64,000 nt of DNA. It comes from a virus. The number at the start of each line of letters is the position of its first letter. Within the stretch, counting starts at the first letter, position 1. The notes under the pieces are model-generated. The model saw only the letters and a program-made list of their open reading frames with translations, did no database searches and was not told the DNA's origin. Shown here one piece after another: positions 54,603 to 60,836 of this stretch. Location: positions 1-64,000 of the IMG/VR virus record IMGVR_UViG_3300025013_000002; one strand, 5' to 3'. The position numbers and the translations under genes were made by a program.

Positions 54603-54646
54603 TGAGGAAACCTGCGGTTGAATTGGGAGCTTCGCAGGTTTCCTCA
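54603..54646. repeat. Large stem-loop element, copy 2
   Basis: TGAGGAAACCTGCG and CGCAGGTTTCCTCA pair around a 16-base loop, followed by ATTTT on the plus strand. Neighbouring AGCTTCGCA/TGCGAAGCT arms overlap it. Degenerate pieces of the same words occur from 54,490. Could terminate plus-strand transcripts. Confidence 0.75.
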
Positions 54647-54689
54647 ATTTTAATGCGAAGCTGGTTGGCTTGAGGCGGACTGCGAGGTA

Positions 54690-54872
54690 TTAAAGCACTT
54701 CTTTCTCCGTGACGAAGTATTCGCGCTCGAAACCTTCGGGAGCGTTGATCTGCCATTCCTGGCCTTTGGCGTGCGCCTTTTCGCTGGAGGAAAAGAGGAA
54801 GGTTTCAACCCAGCGATCATCCGAGTAGGGCTCAAGGGTGTCTTCAATCTGCGCGAGTTCATAGACGATCAT
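54690..54872 (-). CDS. Unknown small protein
   Basis: 60 residues from the ATG at 54,872 behind AAAGGAG. LAQIEDTLEPYSDDRWVETF and a C-terminal strand pair. Conserved style but unidentified. Confidence 0.7.
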   Translation of the reverse strand: MIVYELAQIEDTLEPYSDDRWVETFLFSSSEKAHAKGQEWQINAPEGFEREYFVTEKEVL

Positions 54873-54976
54873 TTTAATTTCTCCTTTTTCTCGTTTCCCC
54901 AAGTTCCAACGCGTTTCCCTTCCTAGATCAAAAAGGATATACGCGCCGGTCCTGGGGGTTTTTAGGTAGTTCGTTT

Positions 54977-55006
54977 AGGCGCTATGTGAAATTTCACATA
55001 GCGCCT
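54977..55006. repeat. Perfect 30-bp palindrome containing the GTGA-N4-TCAC core
   Basis: The core ATGTGAAATTTCACAT is extended on both sides by AGGCGCT/AGCGCCT, so all 30 bases are symmetric. The longest perfect member of the second family. Confidence 0.85.
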
Positions 55007-55097
55007 CTCAAGGTCGAGCTACGATCCGCGCCCTGGACCTGCAGGGCACCTCTTTTGCTCCATCTAAAGACTGCGAACATCCGTTTGCAGAGTTTAG

Positions 55098-55117
55098 AAA
55101 ATGTGAAATATCACTTT
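55098..55117. repeat. GTGA-N4-TCAC palindrome
   Basis: AAATGTGAAATATCACTTTT in the non-coding region; a weaker relative AAATGTGAATTTTCATATT lies at 55,150. Confidence 0.7.
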
Positions 55118-55178
55118 TATTTGTTCCATTATGTAACACATCCTGGATGAAATGTGAATTTTCATATTTTCTAAATAG

Positions 55179-55214
55179 AGCGGGACCGGCTCGATGCTTT
55201 GGGCCGGTCCCGCT
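55179..55214. terminator. 12-bp GC-rich hairpin
   Basis: AGCGGGACCGGC/GCCGGTCCCGCT with a 12-base loop. Short T-rich tracts follow on both strands (CTTTGTT and CTATTT), so it could act on either. Confidence 0.65.
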
Positions 55215-55227
55215 TTGTTGCCTCAAA

Positions 55228-55246
55228 AATGTGAACTTCACATTTT
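55228..55246. repeat. GTGA-type palindrome, shortened spacer
   Basis: AAATGTGAACTTCACATTT, symmetric around a single central base, next to the 12-bp hairpin. Confidence 0.72.
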
Positions 55247-55679
55247 TAATGAGCTTTTCTTTAACCAGTGAACCGATTGCCTCATGCCTCGCCTTTCTTA
55301 TCAGCGACACAACTATTAGCAGGACGGTCAGTATCTGGCGTTTAAACGGCCCTTCTGTTTAGATGTATGGTAGCACCTCCCCCGCTTCTTATCTCTCGAC
55401 TATAAGGGGATATTCCGCCTTTCCAATCTGTTACCTTGTACCGTCAGGCAGACTCCCATAGTTGGGGCCTCTGTCTGCAGTCATTTGGATTGATACAAGT
55501 CAAGGATCGAACGCGCTAAATCTTGTGCTGATCCTGTCGGCAATAGGTGACAGGTTCTAAGGTTTCGTGCCCTATAGCGGGACACTACTTTCTCCGTTTG
55601 GCATTTTGCTAGAATGCCTGTACAGGTGTCAAGCTGTACACGTCATGCCTCAATAGTCTCAATGAGCGGGGAAATGATA

Positions 55680-55740
55680 CAAGGGTCTTGCTCTGTAGCT
55701 TCTAGATCCTACACCTAGAAGCTACAGAGCAAGACCCTTG
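55680..55740. repeat. Perfect 26-bp inverted repeat
   Basis: Twenty-six bases beginning CAAGGGTCTTGC repeat in inverted form after nine bases. It lies 25 bases beyond the stop of the gene ending at 55,766, so on RNA it would form one of the strongest hairpins in the window. A competing smaller hairpin (AAGGCCCTTGCC/GGCAAGGGTCTT) overlaps its left side on the minus strand. Confidence 0.85.
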
Positions 55741-55765
55741 CCGGTTAGGGCAAGGGCCTTTGGCG

Positions 55766-56200
55766 CTAGGCAGAGGCACCGGCCTTTTTAGCCTCTTTCA
55801 TGGCTTTTTCCAGAGCTGCGAAAAGCCCCTCATTCCCTGCACATTTCGTCATGACGGCCTTAACGTAGCTGTCAACGTTGAACTCTTTGGTGCAGTTGGA
55901 GTTATCACCGCTGTTCCTGATGAAGTCATACAGCCTCTTGAGGAAGCGCCCACACTCGCCTTTGTCCTGAATAGCCTCGGTGTATTTCTCGGGAACGTCG
56001 CGGCCAGCCTGCAGCATGGCGTTGTGTACCGTGTGAACGTAGCCGGTTGCCTTTTCCGGCACGCCGAAGTGCGTTTCGATGGTGGAGATGGTATCCATCA
56101 TGCGGGTCTGTTGCGAGGCGTAGGCTTTGCTCTCTGCGTCAACGGTTTTCAGAATGGCGGTTCTAGCTTTGATACCCATGGACTCGATTTGCTTTTTCAT
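55766..56200 (-). CDS. Unknown helical protein, leftward gene at the switch
   Basis: 144 residues from the ATG at 56,200. Largely helical (IKARTAILKTVDAESKAYAS; ALEKAMKEAKKAGASA). The ribosome site is weak (GGGGTAT) and an 80-base leader with small hairpins separates it from its promoter, so translation may be regulated. Flanking hairpin and sequence style differ from the accessory genes. Function unknown. Confidence 0.7.
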   Translation of the reverse strand: MKKQIESMGIKARTAILKTVDAESKAYASQQTRMMDTISTIETHFGVPEKATGYVHTVHNAMLQAGRDVPEKYTEAIQDKGECGRFLKRLYDFIRNSGDNSNCTKEFNVDSYVKAVMTKCAGNEGLFAALEKAMKEAKKAGASA

Positions 56201-56284
56201 GATATACCCCTTTGGCCTATGGCCGGTTGTGGTGCAAGGCACCGTGTATGCTTCCCAGGTGAGCCGTTCGTTCATGTTGATACA

Positions 56285-56313
56285 GTTATAACAGCTACCT
56301 TGTTTCAAGTCAA
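56285..56313 (-). promoter_or_regulatory. Leftward promoter at the strand switch
   Basis: TTGACT (56,308-56,313), 17-bp spacer, TATAAC (56,285-56,290). No palindrome of either family overlaps it, unlike most other promoters here. Confidence 0.75.
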
Positions 56314-56392
56314 CACTATTTTTCACATTTATTTTAAAATAATTATTCTTGTGTAAAACAAGGTACTTAGGCTGTTAATTCATATTAGGTAG

Positions 56393-56500
56393 CTCCCCTC
56401 GGTCGATCCCTACGACCTCCCCTCGGTCGATCCCTACGACCTCCCCTCGGTCGATCCCTACGACCTCCCCTCGGTCGATCCCTACGACCTCCCCTCGGTC
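56393..56500. repeat. 24-bp tandem repeat, 4.5 copies, at the strand switch
   Basis: The unit CTCCCCTCGGTCGATCCC plus TACGAC is repeated four times without a mismatch and is followed by 12 more bases, then a G-rich tract. It lies between the leftward promoter (56,285) and the rightward promoter (56,596). Identical tandem units of this length are typical of iteron origins or partition sites, but no initiator gene is next to it. Confidence 0.92.
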
Positions 56501-56572
56501 ACTGGGGGCGGGGTGAAAGTTTTAATGAGAGCCAGGCTCCCTTACCCATTCACACACACGCTACGAGTTAAA

Positions 56573-56586
56573 ATTCAGATGTACAT
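56573..56586. repeat. ATTCA-N4-TGAAT half-site
   Basis: ATTCAGATGTACAT, one good half, ten bases before the -35 of the rightward promoter, as at 58.2 kb. Confidence 0.55.
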
Positions 56587-56595
56587 ACTTTTATC

Positions 56596-56624
56596 TTGAC
56601 ACGTAGCGAGTAAAGTGTTAAGGT
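56596..56624 (+). promoter_or_regulatory. Rightward promoter at the strand switch
   Basis: TTGACA (56,596-56,601), 17-bp spacer, TAAGGT (56,619-56,624). Drives the gene at 56,655. Confidence 0.72.
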
Positions 56625-56654
56625 TCAATACAGGCAAAACAAAGGAGAAATAAA

Positions 56655-56981
56655 ATGGAACGAGTAAAAATTGGAGATAAATTTCACGCTTGGACAGTGA
56701 TAGCAGGCCCCATCATGAAGGGCAAAGGTCTCAAGTATTGGACATGCCAATGTGCTTGTGGGACTCAGAAGGAGATCCAGCAGTACTCCCTACTGAATGA
56801 CCGCACCCATAGTTGTGGGTGCCAGAAGGTTTTCTCCGAGGAAACTAGAAAGCTCCTGTCCGAACTCAGGAAACAGCGGCCCGCCCCAAGAGCTAAGGGG
56901 TTCACCCAGACTGAAGAGACGAGGGCGAAGATAAGCCAGGGTGCCAAACAAAGGTGGGAGGAGAGGAAGGCGCAGCCATGA
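56655..56981 (+). CDS. Homing-endonuclease-associated DNA-binding protein
   Basis: 108 residues behind AAAGGAG. VKIGDKFHAWTVIAG and YWTCQCACGTQKE ... SCGCQK form a zinc-type domain that often precedes HNH or AP2 domains in phage proteins. The C-terminus TEETRAKISQGAKQRWEE resembles a NUMOD DNA-binding helix. No nuclease centre is present, so it may be a remnant or a free DNA-binding protein. Confidence 0.7.
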   Translation: MERVKIGDKFHAWTVIAGPIMKGKGLKYWTCQCACGTQKEIQQYSLLNDRTHSCGCQKVFSEETRKLLSELRKQRPAPRAKGFTQTEETRAKISQGAKQRWEERKAQP

Positions 56982-57155
56982 CCCTACCCTACCTGCTTCG
57001 CACTGTTACCAGGGGTTCTACTCAAATTAGCCCACAGGGTTCCTCAATCCAGCCTGCTTCGCACTGATCCTGACCGGTACCTGTGGTCCAACTAGACGAG
57101 CCTGTGGCTGCACCGGGATAAACAAAATACCAGCGCCAACCCAAGAGGAGTTAAA

Positions 57156-57536
57156 ATGAAGACGATCATACGGAATCACCCAGCAACTTCCCAGGAAGCT
57201 ATCCAGTTCACCCAGCACCTCCTCCAGTCCTTCCCCATCACCACCAGAAGGCAGATCACCATCGAGTTCAGGTCTACTAACTCTATTGGGAGGGGGAATT
57301 GGGGCATGGCGCACGATTACAAATTCAACAACACGCTCTTTCTGGAACTGGCCCTTGGGACTTCCAAGGAACGCAGAGATCTCCAGGATCTCCTCCACAC
57401 AATTGCCCACGAGTACTGCCACGCGCTCCAATACGACCAGGAGAAGCCTGCATCCTGCACTGAGGCGGACCTCTTCGGAGACAAAGAGGTGCCCAAGTTT
57501 CTGGAGGAGAACCTGCGGATGAAAAAGGCTGCTTAA
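57156..57536 (+). CDS. Zinc metalloprotease-like protein (HExxH)
   Basis: 126 residues behind AAGAGGAG. LLHTIAHEYCHALQYD carries HExxH and a downstream EADLFGD supplies a likely third ligand. SprT-like or minigluzincin fold; whether it cuts proteins is unknown. The 175 bases upstream hold two copies of CCTGCTTCGCACTG and no gene. Confidence 0.8.
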   Translation: MKTIIRNHPATSQEAIQFTQHLLQSFPITTRRQITIEFRSTNSIGRGNWGMAHDYKFNNTLFLELALGTSKERRDLQDLLHTIAHEYCHALQYDQEKPASCTEADLFGDKEVPKFLEENLRMKKAA

Positions 57537-57555
57537 AATTTAACAGGAGGAACAA

Positions 57556-57735
57556 ATGACCAAAATTTACTACGAGATCGACATCACCAAGGCACCGGTA
57601 GGACCGCCTGTGCGCTTATTTAGGGAAGGCTTCGATACGCGCCGTCTGAATGAAGAGCGCCTGGAGGACTACTACCGGTACATTGAGGAGTTCAAGAGGC
57701 AGCGGGAGTTAGCCCGGTCCAAACCCAGCAGCTAG
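57556..57735 (+). CDS. 59-residue charged protein
   Basis: ATG behind CAGGAGG. EERLEDYYRYIEEFKRQREL is a charged helix. Last gene before a 560-base spacer. Unknown. Confidence 0.65.
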   Translation: MTKIYYEIDITKAPVGPPVRLFREGFDTRRLNEERLEDYYRYIEEFKRQRELARSKPSS

Positions 57736-57770
57736 AGCACCTCTCCCCTATTGTACCTGGGGTAATGCTC

Positions 57771-57829
57771 CATATATGATACGTTAAGCCTAAAAATATG
57801 ACTTAATGATTCATATTTGATACGTTAAG
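57771..57829 (+). repeat. 18-bp direct repeat, two copies
   Basis: CATATATGATACGTTAAG and CATATTTGATACGTTAAG differ at one base and lie 41 bp apart start to start. They may be protein-binding sites. Confidence 0.75.
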
Positions 57830-57980
57830 AGGGCAAAAGTAATGTGGGATTTGAACCGGAGGTTGGATTTTGGGATTGCTAAAATTTTGGGGATGTGGGT
57901 TCAGAAAGGATATACTTTGGGGAAATGCAAAAATGTCAACTAATGGTTTACAAATTTGTGGATTTTCAATTTGTTACCTA

Positions 57981-58044
57981 GCGAACCACAGGTTTCCTCA
58001 GGTGGATCGCTTCGCGGGAGAACATGAGGAAACCTGTGGTTCGC
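57981..58044. repeat. Large stem-loop element, copy 3
   Basis: GCGAACCACAGGTTTCCTCA pairs perfectly over 20 bp. The 24-base loop matches that of copy 1 except at a few positions. Compensating changes in the stem (CCGCAGG here is CCACAGG, and its partner changes too) show the pairing is maintained. Confidence 0.85.
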
Positions 58045-58180
58045 CTAAGCCGTGCTCTTGTGGTCCCAGTAACGTTAAGCAAAATTTACAAAACCTACCT
58101 GAAATGTAAATTTTATTTTACGATAGCCACTTTAAAATTCACGCAGCGAAGCGAAGTGCATTCACATCTGAATTTTTCTC

Positions 58181-58209
58181 TTGACAAATATTCAGAAGTG
58201 AATTACGAT
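58181..58209 (+). promoter_or_regulatory. Rightward promoter with palindrome filling the spacer
   Basis: TTGACA (58,181), 17-bp spacer holding ATTCAGAAGTGAAT (58,190-58,203), TACGAT (58,204). A second palindrome, ATTCACATCTGAAT, is at 58,160-58,173. Same geometry as the 14.6 kb promoter on the other strand. Confidence 0.82.
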
Positions 58210-58222
58210 GCAGTTCAACAAG

Positions 58223-58260
58223 AGGTCTGCCTGCCGCTAACGGGAGAGGCCTTTTGTTTT
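58223..58260 (+). terminator. Leader terminator or attenuator
   Basis: AGGTCT pairs AGGCCT (one G-U) over an inner CCG-CTAA-CGG hairpin, then TTTTGTTTT. It sits just downstream of the 58.2 kb promoter and ahead of the first gene, so transcripts must read through it or be cut short. Confidence 0.75.
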
Positions 58261-58270
58261 AGCAGGACAA

Positions 58271-58284
58271 ATTCAGATGTGAAT
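58271..58284. repeat. ATTCA-N4-TGAAT palindrome
   Basis: Copy ATTCAGATGTGAAT directly before the AAGGAG site of the gene at 58,298; third copy within 125 bases. Confidence 0.8.
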
Positions 58285-58297
58285 TAAGGAGACCATT

Positions 58298-58558
58298 TTG
58301 ACCGTTAAAGAGTTGATCGAGGAACTGAAGGACCTGCCGCAGGACGCTGAGATAATCATGCAGAAAGACACCGAGGGGAATGGCTACAGCCCTTTGTCTG
58401 TAGTTGATCCAGACGCGATTTACGTTCCGGACAGCACCTGGAGCGGAGATGTTTATTCGCTGGATTGGACAGCGGAGGATTGCTGTTTGCAGGAGGACGA
58501 CTGGGAGGAAATGAAGGCCAACCATCCGAGGTGCGTAGTTCTGGCACCAATAAATTAA
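58298..58558 (+). CDS. Conserved small phage protein
   Basis: 86 residues, TTG start behind AAGGAGACC. VKELIEELKDLPQDAEIIMQ, GNGYSPLSVVD, YVPDSTWSGDVY and NHPRCVVLAPIN form a very widespread phage pattern of unknown function. First gene of the rightward accessory operon. Confidence 0.85.
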   Translation: MTVKELIEELKDLPQDAEIIMQKDTEGNGYSPLSVVDPDAIYVPDSTWSGDVYSLDWTAEDCCLQEDDWEEMKANHPRCVVLAPIN

Positions 58559-58568
58559 GGAGAACATT

Positions 58569-59045
58569 TTGACGATCACGATCAAAGAAAGTAAGACAGC
58601 GGATTCCCGGACCTGCGGAGATCCGACGAAGGTGACCAAGGAAATCTTGGTCGCTTCCACAGTGCAGCACATCGAGGACGTAGGGAAGGGCATCGAGTTT
58701 ATTCAGGGAGCCTTAGGCGAGGCCATAAAGTGGCACGACTTCGACAAACTGACCTGCCTCGACCAATTCCACTCCGACTTCCAGACGGGTTTTAGTGAGC
58801 ATAGCTGGTGGGACTCCCACAAGATCTGCTCCAGGCACCATCTTTTAACTGAAGAAGGTGTGCCAGAAGACGTTGACCTGATCGACGTGCTGGAGTTCAT
58901 CGTCGATTGTGTCATGGCGGGGATGGCTCGAAGCGGAGCTGTTTATGACTTGGAGCTTCCAGATGAACTGCTGCAGCGAGCCTTTAGGAACACGGTGGAC
59001 CTTTTAAAGGACGCGGTGGTGGTGGAGGTCTCCGATGAGCCTTAA
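58569..59045 (+). CDS. DUF5662-like phage protein
   Basis: 158 residues, TTG start. A histidine-rich HD-like pattern: KWHDFDKLT, FSEHSWWDSHK and SRHHLL, then LIDVLEFIVDCVMAGMARSG. Similar proteins occur in many phages. Metal-dependent hydrolysis is possible from the histidines but not shown. Confidence 0.8.
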   Translation: MTITIKESKTADSRTCGDPTKVTKEILVASTVQHIEDVGKGIEFIQGALGEAIKWHDFDKLTCLDQFHSDFQTGFSEHSWWDSHKICSRHHLLTEEGVPEDVDLIDVLEFIVDCVMAGMARSGAVYDLELPDELLQRAFRNTVDLLKDAVVVEVSDEP

Positions 59046-59217
59046 GCCCTACTGGGTCAAGCACCCGGTTCAACTTCGTCTAGCAGCATTACTCGCGATC
59101 CTGACTTCACCGCTCGCGGTTTGCTGGTTCGTCTGCGAGAGCATTTGGGAGCAGCGTGGCGGTATTGCTAGAGCCTACAAGGAAGCTTGGGGCTACGTGA
59201 TTAAGGGAGGTGGGTGA
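59035..59217 (+). CDS. Single-pass membrane protein
   Basis: 60 residues; membrane helix at 15-34 (LAALLAILTSPLAVCWFVC). Overlaps the upstream gene by 11 bases. Unknown. Confidence 0.7.
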   Translation: MSLKPYWVKHPVQLRLAALLAILTSPLAVCWFVCESIWEQRGGIARAYKEAWGYVIKGGG

Positions 59218-59349
59218 TGTTTCAATTGGCAGATTTTTTATTTATAACATCGGGCGCCACCATCGTGGGTTTTTGAGACCAACTGGATGCTAGGCATCGC
59301 GACTTGGCTCATAGCAACTGCCTGCAAGTCAGGCAGCAACTACAGATAA
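59217..59349 (+). pseudogene. Small membrane protein gene with apparent frameshift
   Basis: ATG overlaps the upstream stop (TGATG) behind GGGAGG. The first frame ends after 19 residues at TGA, next to a five-T run, but a +1 shift there continues ETNWMLGIATWLIATACKSG to a stop at 59,349, giving a 43-residue protein with two hydrophobic parts. Either a one-base change, a sequencing error, or frameshifting. Confidence 0.45.
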
Positions 59350-59367
59350 AATAAAAGGAGATCAAAA

Positions 59368-59748
59368 ATGGAATGGTATCACGTTTATTTGTTCACGAGG
59401 TTGGATGGTCTGAGTGGTGCGTTTTGTTTTTCTGGGATTTTGTTGGGCGTCATCACGGTGATAGCTTTAGCTTTCCTGCCCATTTTAGCCCACGAGGTGG
59501 AGGACACAGCAATCCTCAAAAAGATTTATGGCGTGCTTGTCGGGACCGCCCTCTTCTTCAGCGCAGGCGCCCTAGCAATCCCAACTCAAAAAGAAGCAGC
59601 CGCGATTTACCTGCTGCCGAAGCTGGCAAAGTCCGAGTTCGCTTCTGAGGCATCGAAGATTCCTACGGACGCTGCTAAGCTTTTGAGGTTGAAGCTGGAG
59701 CAGTACATCGCGGACATCGACCCGGTGAAGGAGGCAGAGAAGAAATGA
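59368..59748 (+). CDS. Two-pass membrane protein
   Basis: 126 residues. Two membrane helices: GAFCFSGILLGVITVIALAF and IYGVLVGTALFFSAGALAI, then a 50-residue polar tail ending PVKEAEKK. This layout recurs in phages without known function. Confidence 0.8.
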   Translation: MEWYHVYLFTRLDGLSGAFCFSGILLGVITVIALAFLPILAHEVEDTAILKKIYGVLVGTALFFSAGALAIPTQKEAAAIYLLPKLAKSEFASEASKIPTDAAKLLRLKLEQYIADIDPVKEAEKK

Positions 59749-59933
59749 TCTGGCTTATAAGATTTGGATTGGGCACGGCTTATTTCGGGTTCGCTTGGTG
59801 CGGAGTAGTTTTTTACCTGGATATGCTCTGCGGCAAATATGGCCTCGCCCTGTCGATGCTTTTGTGCCTCGCAATCAACGCTGTTAATGTCGCGCTGTAC
59901 CACAAGATGTTAGGCGAGGAGGCCCAAAAGTGA
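59745..59933 (+). CDS. Two-pass membrane protein
   Basis: 62 residues with two hydrophobic helices (FGLGTAYFGFAWCGVVFYLD and LALSMLLCLAINAVNVALYH). ATGA overlap with the preceding membrane gene suggests a joint complex. Confidence 0.75.
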   Translation: MIWLIRFGLGTAYFGFAWCGVVFYLDMLCGKYGLALSMLLCLAINAVNVALYHKMLGEEAQK

Positions 59934-60160
59934 CCAAATGTACTTGGGTCGATTGCCTTGCTCAAGGAATCAACCCACAGTTTTCTAAAGATGGCGAAGA
60001 GTGGGCCTGCCTGTGCGACGAGCATCACGAGAAGTTGGAAGGGGTGTTGGAATCGGCGAGGAGAGTAGGTTCGGACGCGGTGCTGCCCACTTGGGCCAAT
60101 ATTTTAGACGTGTGGGCTAAAGCTCAGGGTGGGGCTGCGGAAGCGGCGAGGAGGATTTGA
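59930..60160 (+). CDS. Conserved small zinc protein
   Basis: 76 residues, GTG start (GTGA overlap). KCTWVDCLAQG ... WACLCDEHHEKLE is a CC...CH(H) site seen in a phage family; the ending VWAKAQGGAAEAARRI is also typical. Function unknown. Confidence 0.78.
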   Translation: MTKCTWVDCLAQGINPQFSKDGEEWACLCDEHHEKLEGVLESARRVGSDAVLPTWANILDVWAKAQGGAAEAARRI

Positions 60161-60161
60161 G

Positions 60162-60341
60162 ATGACCCACATCGAAAAAGAAGTAATGGAAAAGATAAAG
60201 GACGAGCCTTGGTTTGAGGGGCGGGATTGTCAGTACGAAAACTGTGCCTCTCACGGGTGTGAAGACTGTACCCACGATAGCAAAGATTACGCAGGCTGCA
60301 CCTACTGCTCTGACGGAATTTGTCAGTGGAAACAAGCATAG
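60162..60341 (+). CDS. Cysteine-rich protein, relative of the gene at 41,272
   Basis: 59 residues from the ATG at 60,162 behind GAGGAGG. NCASHGCEDCTHDSKDYAGC and YCSDGICQW match the ligand order of the minus-strand gene at 41,272. Two zinc sites likely. Confidence 0.72.
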   Translation: MTHIEKEVMEKIKDEPWFEGRDCQYENCASHGCEDCTHDSKDYAGCTYCSDGICQWKQA

Positions 60342-60354
60342 GAGCTAAAAAAAA

Positions 60355-60534
60355 ATGGAACCCCACAATTTCGTCAAGCTCTATCGAAGCATACCTTGGC
60401 TGGTTTGCAGCAAATGTGGGCTCGTAAGACTCAGGAACCCGTTCACCGATTGGTGCGTCCGGAATGGCTGCGATGCAGACGAGAGACCGGACTACAAGAA
60501 AATGCGAGATAAATTAACTCGACAGGAGGTTTAA
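60355..60534 (+). CDS. Conserved phage zinc protein
   Basis: 59 residues. WLVCSKCGLVRLRNPFTDWC ... NGCDADERPDYKK is a known phage pattern with four cysteines. Function unknown. Confidence 0.75.
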   Translation: MEPHNFVKLYRSIPWLVCSKCGLVRLRNPFTDWCVRNGCDADERPDYKKMRDKLTRQEV

Positions 60535-60536
60535 AA

Positions 60537-60836
60537 ATGGAAGTGATTTGTGATCACGGTAAGGAGAGTTGCGGGAGTTGTATACACAGCGCACCGCATG
60601 AAAGGTATATAATTGGTTGCAGTTGCGAGACCTGTGGTAGCACAGGTGAATGGGTCCAATGCATTCCGGTCGAGGCTAAAAAGGACTGCGACAACCTGCT
60701 GGGGAGGCTCAAGGGTCAGATCGAAAAGATAGCCGAGAACACCCCATACAAGAACGAGGTGGATGTAGCGGGGCGCCTGCTGGGGAACCAGATGGTTATC
60801 ATGGAAGCTCTTGTGGCTTTGCTGGAGGCGAGATGA
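60537..60836 (+). CDS. Cysteine-rich protein with helical tail
   Basis: 99 residues: ICDHGKESCGSCIHSAPH and GCSCETCGSTGEWVQC, then a helical region. Metal-binding is likely. Strong CAGGAGG site. Confidence 0.72.
   Translation: MEVICDHGKESCGSCIHSAPHERYIIGCSCETCGSTGEWVQCIPVEAKKDCDNLLGRLKGQIEKIAENTPYKNEVDVAGRLLGNQMVIMEALVALLEAR

Larger units (their letters stand above)
54873..55765. other. Roughly 890-bp non-coding region with palindromes and possible structured RNA
   Basis: No supported gene. It contains four GTGA-type palindromes, two large hairpins, and from 55,230 to 55,620 a stretch whose minus strand folds several stems: GTG-CCC/GGG-CAC, CCTGTC/GACAGG, CAGAC/GTCTG and CTTAT/ATAAG inside CCCC/GGGG. 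On the minus strand a TTGACA at 55,627-55,632 lies inside TGTACAG ... CTGTACA, but no good -10 is present. A second structured RNA is possible. Confidence 0.5.
57736..58297. other. 560-bp regulatory spacer
   Basis: No gene. In order: an 18-bp direct repeat (57,771-57,788 and 57,812-57,829), a purine-rich tract, the third large stem-loop (57,981), an AT-rich stretch, two palindromes with a promoter (58,160-58,209), a leader terminator (58,223) and a third palindrome before the next gene. Confidence 0.75.

Noticed and set aside
55008-55310. A 100-codon minus-strand frame in the non-coding region
   Set aside because: It reads through the 12-bp hairpin and three palindromes and lacks a start site; the sequence looks selected for structure, not protein.
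56393-56500. The 24-bp repeats as a CRISPR array
   Set aside because: The copies are directly adjacent with no unique spacers, and no cas gene is in the window.
57855-57880. A tRNA T-loop-like stretch on the minus strand (GGTTCAAATCC)
   Set aside because: The stems of a T arm do not pair and no acceptor or anticodon arm is present.
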